The notes below the pieces were generated by a model, which saw only the letters and a list, made by a program, of their open reading frames with translations, was not told the DNA's origin and ran no database searches. Of a DNA stretch of 50,785 bases, positions 33,796 to 42,110 are shown piece by piece. How positions within the stretch are numbered: the first letter of the stretch is position 1; each line of letters begins with the position of its first letter. The stretch spans positions 1-50,785 of the forward strand of contig JAPSFM010000030.1 in the NCBI GenBank assembly GCA_035063885.1. Direction: 5' to 3'. The position numbers and the translations under genes are program-made. This DNA is from CAADGY01 sp900696665 (GTDB taxonomy: Bacteria; Acidobacteriota; Terriglobia; Bryobacterales; Bryobacteraceae).

Positions 33796-34902
33796 ATGAA
33801 TCGCCGCTTGTTTTGTTCCATGCTGCCTGTTGCGCCCTCGGCGCTCGCAGCGGATCTTGCTTCCGTGGATTACCGTCGCGTTGCCACGCGCATTCTCCAA
33901 CCCTTGAAACTTCATCGCGGCGAGCGTGTGCTGGCCCGGTTCGATCCCGAATATTTTGCGGAACTCGTGCCGTTGTTGCGGAAAAGCGTCCGTTCGGCAG
34001 GCGCCGTTTGGCTGGAACCGCTTCGGGCGGCCACACCCGTTTCCGCCGCATCTGTCGAGCGCGTCGACGTGTTCCTTAGATTGCCGCTCGGCACTTCCGC
34101 GCGTGCGCTGGACCCCGCCGAAGAACGGCATCTCGTCGATTGGGTGGATAGAGGCGGCACACGGCGTGAGCTGCACTTCCACTGGTCTGACGGTACCCGG
34201 CATCCCGATGGTTTGCCCGCTGTGCATCCGCCGGAGTTCGACGCCCTGTACATGCGGGCTTTGAACATCGATCATCAGGCCCTGCGCGCAGTACAAGACC
34301 GTGCTATTCGTGTTCTTCGCATGGGCACGGTTCGCATACAGTCGCCGAACGGCACGGATGTGATGTTTCGAATCGCCAAGCGGCCATTTAATGTCCAGGA
34401 CGGCGATGCCTCTGCCGAGCGCGTGCAGGCGGCGCGCGTGCGAGTAGATCGTCATATCGAATTGCCCGCGGGTGTGGTGCGTGTCGCGCCGGTTGAAGAT
34501 AGCGCCTTCGGCAGCATCGGACTTCCTGAAGCAAGGTTCGGCGATACGGTCGCGAAAGGTGTAGTCATTCTACTCGATAACGGCCGTGTGACCGGTGTGC
34601 GAGCCAAGGAGGGGTTGGACGCCGTGAAAGCCGCGCTCGCGGCGGGCGGTGACGCAGCGATGCGTTTCCGTGAATTCGGCCTCGGGTGCAATCCGGCTTT
34701 GGCGGTGCCCGAGGGAAGCGGGCTGATTCCTTATTACGGCTACGGCGCCGGCGTCGTCCGCTTGAGTCTTGGAGACAATGAAGAGCTCGGTGGGAAGGTC
34801 CGCGGCGGTTTCGTGCGCTGGTTCTTCCTGCCCGATACGACGCTTCACGTGGATTTCCGGTACCTGGTCAGGAATGGCAAGCTGACCGTTCCCGAGACAT
34901 AA
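33796..34902 (+). CDS. Exported M29-type aminopeptidase-like protein
   Basis: A 368-residue protein with a signal (MNRRLFCSMLPVAPSALAAD). The later half follows the pattern of thermophilic (M29) aminopeptidases: NVQDGDASAERVQAARVRV, IELPAGVVRVAPVEDSAFG, FREFGLGCNPAL, then the C-terminal LHVDF at 350-354, which keeps the His-x-Asp metal pair. The preceding HIALG-type motif reads VRLSLG, with Arg322 where a metal-ligand His is expected, so activity may be reduced or changed. The export is unusual, since M29 enzymes are normally cytoplasmic. It begins 6 bases after ilvD and the CehA-like gene follows. Confidence 0.68.
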   Translation: MNRRLFCSMLPVAPSALAADLASVDYRRVATRILQPLKLHRGERVLARFDPEYFAELVPLLRKSVRSAGAVWLEPLRAATPVSAASVERVDVFLRLPLGTSARALDPAEERHLVDWVDRGGTRRELHFHWSDGTRHPDGLPAVHPPEFDALYMRALNIDHQALRAVQDRAIRVLRMGTVRIQSPNGTDVMFRIAKRPFNVQDGDASAERVQAARVRVDRHIELPAGVVRVAPVEDSAFGSIGLPEARFGDTVAKGVVILLDNGRVTGVRAKEGLDAVKAALAAGGDAAMRFREFGLGCNPALAVPEGSGLIPYYGYGAGVVRLSLGDNEELGGKVRGGFVRWFFLPDTTLHVDFRYLVRNGKLTVPET

Positions 34903-34949
34903 TGCCGTTGCGGCTGTGATATTACTCTCTTGTGCCAAGCGCAAGAGTC

Positions 34950-36554
34950 ATGTTTCTCCGTTCGGGCCTGGTCTTCGCATTTTGCCTCGCTCTGGCTTTT
35001 GCTCAATTCCGCGAGACGCTGCGGCCGTCTTTTGCCGCTGTGCTGGAACTGATTACGCGCGACGCGGATAGCGGCCGGACCATTCCAGCCCGCGTGTATC
35101 TGTTCAAGGACGGGCGGCCGTTTCGCTTCAGCCCTGTTGACAGCCTGCTGGCCTTGCGTGTCGATCTGTTCTACCGCGAAGTGCTTTGGCGCCGCGCGCC
35201 GGCCCCGGCCACGCTGGAGGTCACGGCGAACGGTGAGTCCCACTTCCTTCTGCTTCGGGGCACCGCCGCCTTTGATTTGCCGGCGGGGCGCTACCGGGTG
35301 GAAGCATACAGGGGCTTGTTCTACAAGCCGGCCGTTCAGGAGTTTGAGTTGCGCGCCGGCGGCAAGCAGCGCATTGAACTCGACCTTGCTCCCCTAAAGG
35401 ATCATGAGAAATGGCTCTCCGGAGACGACCATATTCACCTGGTCCGTCACCGGGAGGATGATCCCGTTTTTCTGGGATGGATTGCAGGAGAAGATCTCTC
35501 CGTCGGCAATTTTCTCCAACTACAGCGTCAGCAGGATGCGGCCATGCAGTATGGCTTTGGAGATGCCGCGGAAGCACGGAGGGAAGGGCGGTCGATCCGT
35601 TCCGGCATCGAAGCACGCAGTCACTTCTATGGTCACGTGAACCTCCTTGGACCTCGTGAGATTCTGCGTCCTCTGAGCATTGGAGAAGTATACGCGAACT
35701 CACGTGAAGCCTACCCGTTTCCAACCGTGCTGTTTACCAGGGCGCGAAGTCTCGGGGCCACGGTAGGCTATGCGCATTTTGACGGCAGCCAGAAGAATTC
35801 CACGCTGTTGATGGATCTCGCGCTCGGGAGTATCGACTTCATCGAGGTATTCCAGTTCGGCGTACTCAAAACCGAAGCCTGGTATGAGTTGCTGAACGCG
35901 GGGTTCCGGGTGACGGGAATCGCCGGAAGCGATTTCCCGGTACCTTTGAATAACCGGAGGCCCTGGCCACGCTCCCTACCGCTGCTCGGGCCGGAACGCA
36001 CTTTGGTGAAAGCCGCTCCGGAACCTTCCGCTTACGCCGCGTGGGCGGCGGGAGTGCGAACCGGCCGTGTGGTTGTTTCCAATGGCCCCTTGCTGGATTT
36101 GACTGTCGATGGCAGTGCGCCTGGAGCCGTCATCAACTGGAACGGCGGTCAGAAGCCGGTGGAAGGCGAAGCAGTGGCGCGCTATCACCGGCCGCTCGAA
36201 AAACTGGAAGTCGTCGTGAACGGCAAGACGGTAGCCTCTATAGCGGGGGAGGGGCGCCACGAAGTACGCCTTCCGTTTCGTTTCAATCTCAAGGAGAGTT
36301 CCTGGATAGCAACCCGCGCCACCAGCGCCAGCCAGGAAGGCGAACCCGAAATCCAGGCCCATACCAACCCCGTGTACCTGTTGCGCGAGGGCCGTCACGT
36401 ATCCGTCAACGGCGCGCGCCGGGCCCTTCTGCTCCGCTGGCAGCAGCAGGCCGGCTACTACCGGAGCCCGGATCTCGAATTTTCAGAGCGCCGGCACCGC
36501 GAAGAACTGCTTTCAAACGTGGAAAAAGCGCTGGTCGTTCTGGGCTCCGAATAG
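34950..36554 (+). CDS. Exported CehA/McbA-type PHP hydrolase, shorter homologue
   Basis: A 534-residue protein from ATG 34950 with a Sec signal (MFLRSGLVFAFCLALAFAQF). An N-terminal beta domain (about 25-150) includes ARVYLFKDGRPFRF and a carboxypeptidase-regulatory-like RYRVEAYRGLFYKPAVQEF. The metal-binding segment is SGDDHIHLVRH with Asp160, His161 and His163. The later blocks GIAGSDFPVPL, VVSNGPLLDLTVDGSAPGA and AHTNPVYLL match blocks of the 890-residue protein at 21869-24541, so the window holds two family members. Predicted to hydrolyse an ester or phosphoester outside the cytoplasm; the substrate is unknown. GTG 34932 is an alternative start that adds six residues before the signal. 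Confidence 0.8.
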   Translation: MFLRSGLVFAFCLALAFAQFRETLRPSFAAVLELITRDADSGRTIPARVYLFKDGRPFRFSPVDSLLALRVDLFYREVLWRRAPAPATLEVTANGESHFLLLRGTAAFDLPAGRYRVEAYRGLFYKPAVQEFELRAGGKQRIELDLAPLKDHEKWLSGDDHIHLVRHREDDPVFLGWIAGEDLSVGNFLQLQRQQDAAMQYGFGDAAEARREGRSIRSGIEARSHFYGHVNLLGPREILRPLSIGEVYANSREAYPFPTVLFTRARSLGATVGYAHFDGSQKNSTLLMDLALGSIDFIEVFQFGVLKTEAWYELLNAGFRVTGIAGSDFPVPLNNRRPWPRSLPLLGPERTLVKAAPEPSAYAAWAAGVRTGRVVVSNGPLLDLTVDGSAPGAVINWNGGQKPVEGEAVARYHRPLEKLEVVVNGKTVASIAGEGRHEVRLPFRFNLKESSWIATRATSASQEGEPEIQAHTNPVYLLREGRHVSVNGARRALLLRWQQQAGYYRSPDLEFSERRHREELLSNVEKALVVLGSE

Positions 36555-36818
36555 CGGCCCGTCCCGATTGCAATGTGGGGCAGGAGCAACCCGCGAGTCA
36601 ATCAAGCCGGGTTGCCATCCGGCGCCACCGCATCTTCGCGTGGATCATCATGAGAGCATGTGCCGCGGGGCGGCTGGGGGTATCCGCGCCTGCTGCCTGA
36701 GGAATTGTTCCCAGTGCCGCCAGGCCCGCCGGATCCGCCATTGTCCGTGTGGACAGGCACTTGCAGCGGTGCGAGCCAGGACGATCAAGAGCGCGGGGCA
36801 GGATAAACGTGCAGCGTC

Positions 36819-37736
36819 TCACACCTCGATCTTGATCTTCAGCCTCGAAGCGATGGATTGGATCCGGTCTACGGATTTGCGGTAGTCCGCGGCCAGGTGG
36901 CGGGACGTGCCCAGATCCAGCCCGAGGTATCCCGTGTAGTTCATCCGCTTCAGCACAACGAAGAATTCCTCCCAATCGATGATGCCATCCCCGATCGCAA
37001 CGTGGCCAGTATCTTTGGGGCTGTTGTCGGCGATGTGAATGTTTGCAAAACGGTTCCGTAGTTTTTCGAGAGCCAGCACCACGTTTTCCCGTTGTGCGCT
37101 GAAGTGCGCCGTATCGAAATTGGCTTTGAAGTTCGGCCGGGCGACGTGTTCAATCAGCCGCAACTGCGAATCGACCGAACAGATGACCTCTCCCACGCGC
37201 GGTTCCATAATAACCGTCTTTCCGTAGTTGGCGGCAATATCCGCACACTGCCGGCAGGACTCCACGAGTGCGATCCAAACGCTGTTCCAGTCGAAATCCT
37301 TCGGGATGCGAATACGCGAGCCGCCGGCGAAACTGTATCCCTCCTCAGCTCCAAGTTCATAGGGTTTCTGATCGAGGTACCGGACGGGCGGAGCGTAGCT
37401 GGCCAGGTGCAGCGTTTCGGTGCCGAGCATCGCTGCGATCTCCGCGCCCTTCTTAAAGCCATCGAGCGCCGCTTTCTGCTTGCCGGAATGGAGACTGACC
37501 ATATCGGGATCCACGACGGAGAAATTGTGGACGTGGACGCCGTTGTCCTCCACCACTTTCCTCAGTGTGTTCCGGTCCTTGTAAAGAGCCCGCAGGAACG
37601 GACGCCCGAGCCCCTCCATCTCGAGAAAGCGAAATCCAAGCTTGCGGATGTCCTGTATCGAGCGGAGTGCATCCGCGACGGAATGAGGATAGCCATAACG
37701 AAAAATCGCGTACAAGTAAGTTATTCCTATTCTCAT
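36819..37736 (-). CDS. Sugar phosphate isomerase/epimerase-like TIM barrel
   Basis: Xylose-isomerase-like TIM barrel (AP_endonuc_2 fold), 305 residues, cytoplasmic. Typical strands are FRFLEMEGLG, GVHVHNFSVV, TETLHLASYAPP, KTVIMEPRVGEVICS, FKANFDTAHF, NIHIADNSPKDTGHVAIGDG and YLGLDLG. Glu in IMEPR, Asp and His in NFDTAHF, and His in NIHIADN form the expected divalent-metal site. Such proteins interconvert keto-sugars, inositol derivatives or sugar acids and are often clustered with Gfo/Idh/MocA dehydrogenases, one of which is encoded nearby at 38479-39807. The exact substrate is not readable. Confidence 0.85.
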   Translation of the reverse strand: MRIGITYLYAIFRYGYPHSVADALRSIQDIRKLGFRFLEMEGLGRPFLRALYKDRNTLRKVVEDNGVHVHNFSVVDPDMVSLHSGKQKAALDGFKKGAEIAAMLGTETLHLASYAPPVRYLDQKPYELGAEEGYSFAGGSRIRIPKDFDWNSVWIALVESCRQCADIAANYGKTVIMEPRVGEVICSVDSQLRLIEHVARPNFKANFDTAHFSAQRENVVLALEKLRNRFANIHIADNSPKDTGHVAIGDGIIDWEEFFVVLKRMNYTGYLGLDLGTSRHLAADYRKSVDRIQSIASRLKIKIEV

Positions 37737-37818
37737 GATCGTGTCAGTGCCTCATCAGAATCTGCTCTGTGGATTGTCCGGCTTGCCCGATAGGGTAAGA
37801 ACCCGCTAGCATCCGGAT

Positions 37819-38439
37819 ATGCTTCCCCGGAATCATCCGGAAGTCTCTACCGCCCTTGTTGAAAACCGTGCTGAAAGAGCGGCGTGGCGGACGGTGCCGA
37901 ACCTGCTGACCCTGTTGCGGCTGGCTTTGGTAGGTCCATTCGCCTGGTTTGCCATTGCGGGCCGGGATATGGAAGCTCTCGTGGTTTTTGCTTCGGCCGG
38001 GCTCACCGACGCCTTTGACGGGTACATTGCAAGGAGATTCGGCCAGCGCTCCAGGTTCGGCCGTCTGGCCGATCCGGTAGCCGACAAAATACTCACCTCG
38101 ACGGCATTCATCGTCCTTTCGGCATGTCGCGGGCAGTTCGTTTCCCTCCCGTTATGGCTTATGGCCGCCGTCGTGCTGCGGGATGTACTGATCCTGGCCG
38201 GGTGCTTTGTGGTTTACCTGGTGACGCGCAGTACCGCTTTCAGGCCTACCCTTTCCGGAAAAATTAACACCATCCTCGAGATCTTCACCATCGTATGTTT
38301 TCTCGCGGCGGCAAGCCTGCCCGCGATTTCGCAGGTCTTAGGCCCGCTCTACCTGGTGCTGCTGGTTTCTATTGTGATCTCTGCCACCGGCTACGTATTA
38401 CTCGGCTCCCACATGATTCGAAACTCGCCCCGGGTGTAA
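37819..38439 (+). CDS. CDP-alcohol phosphatidyltransferase
   Basis: Integral membrane enzyme of 206 residues making a phospholipid from CDP-diacylglycerol (or another CDP-alcohol donor) and an alcohol. The diagnostic D-x2-D-G-x2-A-R-x8-G-x3-D-x3-D motif is complete: Asp64, Asp67, Gly68, Ala71, Arg72, Gly81, Asp85 and Asp89. About six hydrophobic segments follow the usual plan. The size and the PNLLTLLRLALV start are like PgsA (phosphatidylglycerophosphate synthase), but cardiolipin-type synthases of this family look the same, so I leave the symbol open. It stands alone between minus-strand genes. Confidence 0.88.
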   Translation: MLPRNHPEVSTALVENRAERAAWRTVPNLLTLLRLALVGPFAWFAIAGRDMEALVVFASAGLTDAFDGYIARRFGQRSRFGRLADPVADKILTSTAFIVLSACRGQFVSLPLWLMAAVVLRDVLILAGCFVVYLVTRSTAFRPTLSGKINTILEIFTIVCFLAAASLPAISQVLGPLYLVLLVSIVISATGYVLLGSHMIRNSPRV

Positions 38440-38478
38440 GCCTCCCCCGCGCGATTGCTGACACGGGCGACAGGCTCG

Positions 38479-39807
38479 TCAGACAAACTTATACTCGCCT
38501 GGAACCGGCAGCGGTGGCACGTCCATCTTCAGGTCGTAGCCAAACTGTTTCGGCTGCAGGTCCTGCTTCGAGTTCATAATCATTTCCCAGGTGATCTCAA
38601 GCCCGGAATAGGCGGATTCGCGCCCCATGATGCAGGTCATCGTGCTTTCGGCCACCGCCATCGCATGGTTGATATACGGCCCGTCGCCGCGAATGCTGGC
38701 GACCATGGCGGTGTGCTCGCGCACATATGGGTTTTCCCGTGGATCCTTGAACGATGTGCGAACATCCTGCCCGCTGCCCGTGCCAAGATCATGCGCGTTG
38801 CTGCGCCCCTTCGTTCCTACAATAAGCTCGCTGACATTGGTGTAGATCCCGGAGTTCTGATCCTTGGGGAACTGCCGGCAATAGCTGGACATGCGGACGC
38901 CGTTCGGGTATTCGAAATCGGCGCTGATGTGATCGTAAATGTTGCCGTATATCTCGGTTTTCGGTCTCCAGATCGCACCGCCTGTGGCCACAACTTTGAC
39001 CGGATGCGTGCCCATGATCCAGTTGCAGACGTCGATGTTGTGAAGGTGCTGCTCGACGATCTGGTCGCCGCAGATCCACACGTACGAATACCAGTTCCGG
39101 TGCTGCCACTCCATGTCGCCCCATTTGGGATTCCGGCCCGCCTTCTGCTGAACAACGGGAGTCCCCACCCAGTAGGCGTAAGTTGCCACGATATCTCCGA
39201 TGGCGCCGCTGTTGATCTTTTCCACCGTTTCCTGATAGTCGCGCGCAAACCGCCGCTGCGCGCCTGTCACGACCGTCAGCTTGAGTTCTTCGGATTTTTT
39301 GGCCGCATTCATGAACCGCCGCACGCCAACAGGATCGGTTCCGAAGGGCTTCTCGCAGAAGACGTGCTTCTTTGCGTTGACGGCCGCTTCAAAGTGCTCC
39401 GGACGATACCCTGGAGGGGTTGCCAGCATGACGATATCCACGCCGGAGTTGATAAGTTTCTTGAAGGCATCGAACCCGACAAAACGGTGCTCCGGGTCCA
39501 CTTTCAGCCTGTCACCCCATCTCCCGGACTCTTTGTGCGCGCGGAGCCGCCGCAGCGAACCTTCCAATTTGTCCTCGAACGCGTCGGCCATGGCCACCAC
39601 GTCTACGTTCTGGCTACCGGTCAGCAGGTCCACTACTGCCTGCGTGCCGCGGCCGCCACAGCCAACCACGCCTGCTTTCAACTTTTCGTTTCCGGCGCCT
39701 CTCACGAGTTCCGGTTTGATGATCGTAAATGCGGAAGCGCCTGCTCCTGCGATGCTTCCTTTACGAAGAAAGGATCTACGGGATGGAATGGTTGAATCAG
39801 TCTGCAT
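38479..39807 (-). CDS. Tat-exported Gfo/Idh/MocA oxidoreductase
   Basis: Rossmann-fold NAD(P)-dependent sugar or cyclitol dehydrogenase of 442 residues. The leader STIPSRRSFLRKGSIAGAGAS is a clear Tat signal, which fits export with the cofactor bound. The nucleotide loop is AGVVGCGGRGTQ. VFCEKPFG holds the conserved Glu-Lys-Pro, and EQHLHNIDVCNW contains the His/Asp region of the active site. The C-terminal domain is beta-sheet (GAIWRPKTEIYGNIYDHISADFEY). Start at 39807; an upstream ATG at 39843 would put 12 residues before the signal. Exported members of this family are frequent in acidobacteria and planctomycetes. Confidence 0.88.
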   Translation of the reverse strand: MQTDSTIPSRRSFLRKGSIAGAGASAFTIIKPELVRGAGNEKLKAGVVGCGGRGTQAVVDLLTGSQNVDVVAMADAFEDKLEGSLRRLRAHKESGRWGDRLKVDPEHRFVGFDAFKKLINSGVDIVMLATPPGYRPEHFEAAVNAKKHVFCEKPFGTDPVGVRRFMNAAKKSEELKLTVVTGAQRRFARDYQETVEKINSGAIGDIVATYAYWVGTPVVQQKAGRNPKWGDMEWQHRNWYSYVWICGDQIVEQHLHNIDVCNWIMGTHPVKVVATGGAIWRPKTEIYGNIYDHISADFEYPNGVRMSSYCRQFPKDQNSGIYTNVSELIVGTKGRSNAHDLGTGSGQDVRTSFKDPRENPYVREHTAMVASIRGDGPYINHAMAVAESTMTCIMGRESAYSGLEITWEMIMNSKQDLQPKQFGYDLKMDVPPLPVPGEYKFV

Positions 39808-40030
39808 GTTGTGTAGCCCCGGACGAACCGGGTTCGCCATCATTGTATAACTGTTGGCGGGTCTGAGGTATCTCCGCTCCGTTTGTCCGATGTGTAGCGG
39901 ACTTGATCTCGAAATTCAATTGCAGCGACGGCCTATATGACCGATAATTGAAGAAACCGGTGTCTTGATGCCGGCTCGATCAGTAGTTCCGGCGGGCTGT
40001 TCCGCCAGCATCGCACTGGTGGAGGTAACC

Positions 40031-40465
40031 ATGGAACACGATCCAAGCAAGAGCGTTACGGCTCTCGCGATCCTATCCTCGGAAGAAGATTGCCTATCCC
40101 TCCGCAGATTGTTCGGCCATTCTAATTGGATTCTCCACACGGTTAACACATTCGAAGAAGCCATCGAAATGATCCGGCGTACACCCGTTCCTGTTGTCAT
40201 CACCGAGGATCGGCTCGGCCGGCGCACCTGGCGGGACCTGCTATACGCGGTGGACGGCCTGGAGAACCCGCCGGTCATCATCGTGACGTCGAGAATGGCA
40301 AACGATTCTCTCTGGGGTGAAGTGCTGAATTTCGGTGGATACGACCTGCTGATGGAGCCATTCGAACGGAACGAAGTCTACCGCGTAATCAGCCTGGCAT
40401 GGTTGCATTGGAAGCACAGCCGCACTCAAGCGGACATTCGCGTTCATGCCGTTCCGGCGGGCTGA
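40031..40465 (+). CDS. Stand-alone receiver-like domain protein (degenerate)
   Basis: A 144-residue single-domain receiver fold with no output domain. The ATG at 40031 follows GGAGGT by 4 bases and defines the start. Order of elements: LAILSSEEDCLSLRRLF (first strand and acidic pair), VPVVITEDRL (third strand), PVIIVTSRMAND with Thr86, and GGYDLLMEPFERNEV (last strand). The phospho-acceptor position appears as Glu59 followed by Asp60, and the conserved Lys before Pro110 is Glu109. It is therefore probably not switched by normal Asp phosphorylation and may act as a pseudo-receiver or scaffold. No histidine kinase is in the window. Confidence 0.75.
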   Translation: MEHDPSKSVTALAILSSEEDCLSLRRLFGHSNWILHTVNTFEEAIEMIRRTPVPVVITEDRLGRRTWRDLLYAVDGLENPPVIIVTSRMANDSLWGEVLNFGGYDLLMEPFERNEVYRVISLAWLHWKHSRTQADIRVHAVPAG

Positions 40466-40525
40466 GCCTCACGATTCCGCCGGCGATATCTCCCGGCTGG
40501 CAGATACTGCTACCATCGAAGCGCG

Positions 40526-41773
40526 ATGAGCCGAAGAGTTGCCATTACCGGCCTGGGCGTCGTCAGTCCCAACGGGGTGGGGAGGGATAACTTCTGGGCG
40601 GCCACTTCCCGGGGCGTCAGTGGAATTCGAAAAATCACACGCTTTGACGCGTCTCCCTGCGCGGTGCAAGTGGCCGGCGAGGTCGATTTCCATGAAAAGG
40701 ACTATGTCGATCCCAAAGACCGCCCCCATGTTTCCCGTGTCGTGCCGCTCAGCCGCGCCGCTGTGGAGGAGGCGTTGTCGGATGCCGGACTCGATGCCAG
40801 ACGGATGAGCAGAGATGAGTTGCGTGGTATCGGCGTCATTCTCGGCTCCGGCGGCGGCAGCGGAGAGTTCTCCGAAGAACAGTACCGGCTCTATTACGAA
40901 GGCCGCCACAAACAGTGCAGTGTGTACGTGATCCCGAGCTCCACGATGGGGACGCTGGCCAGTGAGATCTCCATGCGCTTCGGCTTTCGTGGCTTGAGTC
41001 ATGTGGTTACTACCGGCTGTACCTCCTCAACAGACGCGCTCGGTTACGCTTATCGCAACATTAAGGCTGGCGTGCTGGACACGATTGTCGCGGGAGGTGC
41101 GGATGCGCCGATCGCACCCCTGATCTTCAGGGGATTTCTCTTGATGAGGATCATGGCCAGCAAGTGGAATGAGGAACCGCATCGCGCCTCGCGCCCGTTC
41201 TCGCGCGATCGCGACGGGTTTGTGCTGGCCGAGGGCGCTTGGTTCTTCGTTCTCGAAGAGTTGGAACGCGCGCGCGCGAGGGGTGCGAGAATCTACGCCG
41301 AGGTCGCTGGATATGGTTCCACCTGCGAGGCCTACCACCGCGTGCGGCTGGAAGAGTGCGGAGAAGAACCGGCACGGGCCATGGGTTTAGCGATGGAGGA
41401 GGCCGGCATCACGCCCGGAGGGGTTCAATACATCAACTACCATGGGACGTCGACCGATTTGAATGACCGGATTGAAACACGCGCCGTACGGCTCGCATTC
41501 CAGTCCCACGCTTACCGGCTGGCGGGTTCGTCGTTGAAGAGTCTAATCGGACATCCACAGGGAGCTTGTGGCGCCGCAGGAGTAGCAGCGACAATTCTTG
41601 CGATGCAAAGTGGCGTGGCGCCCCCTACGATTAATCTCGACACGCCGGATCCGGAATGCGACCTGGATTATATTCCAGAAATCGGGCGCAGGATCGAGAT
41701 TGAATATGCCGTGGCCAACTGCATTGCCTTCGGGAGTAAAAATTCCGCGCTGGTGTTGAGGCGGATAGACTGA
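40526..41773 (+). CDS. Beta-ketoacyl-ACP synthase, KAS II-like
   Basis: Condensing enzyme of 415 residues with the Cys-His-His triad: Cys165 in VTTGCTSSTDALG, His306 in NYHGTST and His343 in SLKSLIGHPQGACGA, plus Lys338. It extends an acyl-ACP by two carbons from malonyl-ACP in the cytoplasm. Length and spacing are FabF-like, but the nucleophile context GCTSST differs from the canonical ACATG and resembles synthases of specialised pathways. No fabD, fabG, acpP or chain-length factor is adjacent. A strong terminator follows two bases after the stop, so it is transcribed alone or with the receiver gene upstream. Confidence 0.87.
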   Translation: MSRRVAITGLGVVSPNGVGRDNFWAATSRGVSGIRKITRFDASPCAVQVAGEVDFHEKDYVDPKDRPHVSRVVPLSRAAVEEALSDAGLDARRMSRDELRGIGVILGSGGGSGEFSEEQYRLYYEGRHKQCSVYVIPSSTMGTLASEISMRFGFRGLSHVVTTGCTSSTDALGYAYRNIKAGVLDTIVAGGADAPIAPLIFRGFLLMRIMASKWNEEPHRASRPFSRDRDGFVLAEGAWFFVLEELERARARGARIYAEVAGYGSTCEAYHRVRLEECGEEPARAMGLAMEEAGITPGGVQYINYHGTSTDLNDRIETRAVRLAFQSHAYRLAGSSLKSLIGHPQGACGAAGVAATILAMQSGVAPPTINLDTPDPECDLDYIPEIGRRIEIEYAVANCIAFGSKNSALVLRRID

Positions 41774-41774
41774 G

Positions 41775-41805
41775 AACCCGCCCTGTTGCAACAAGGGCGG
41801 GTTTT
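41775..41805 (+). terminator. Rho-independent terminator after the ketoacyl synthase
   Basis: AACCCGCCCT (41775-41784) pairs perfectly with AGGGCGGGTT (41794-41803) around a 9-base loop, followed by T residues. It starts two bases after the stop codon. Confidence 0.85.
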
Positions 41806-42110
41806 GCCGGCGCAGGGCTTTCCGATTCATCAGTAAGCAGCGCCCGTCCGGGTTCGCGGTCTTCCCATTTCGTATTGGGGCTTCAGGCTCTTGCCGTGCT
41901 TCCCTGCCGCTCCACGGCAGATCACACATCGTTAGGCGCGTCGCACAACGCACGAAACCCGAGAATCGTCAGTCCCCTACACCGCACTATGAAAATCTCC
42001 CTCTCCGTTGTTGCGGGTCTCCAGGCTGCTCGAACAGGCCGGCCCAAGCTTGGTTCGTCCTTATGGCCTCTTTGCATACCGGCGCGCTGATACGTTGTAA
42101 TGGTTCGTCC
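41806..42110. other. Intergenic region before the MFS gene
   Basis: About 300 bases. A short open frame (ATG near 41988) has no convincing coding character. A candidate promoter lies at 42072-42101: TTGCAT, 18 bases, then TGTAAT (5 of 6). Transcription from it would start about three bases before the ATG at 42111, making the message almost leaderless. I see nothing else. Confidence 0.4.

Noticed and set aside
37092..37793. 233-codon plus-strand frame opposite the TIM-barrel isomerase
   Set aside because: Antisense shadow of a well-supported gene.
38455..39795. 446-codon plus-strand frame opposite the Gfo/Idh/MocA gene
   Set aside because: Composition rich in His/Arg/Val without any motif; the minus-strand protein has a Tat signal, a Rossmann loop and the EKP motif.
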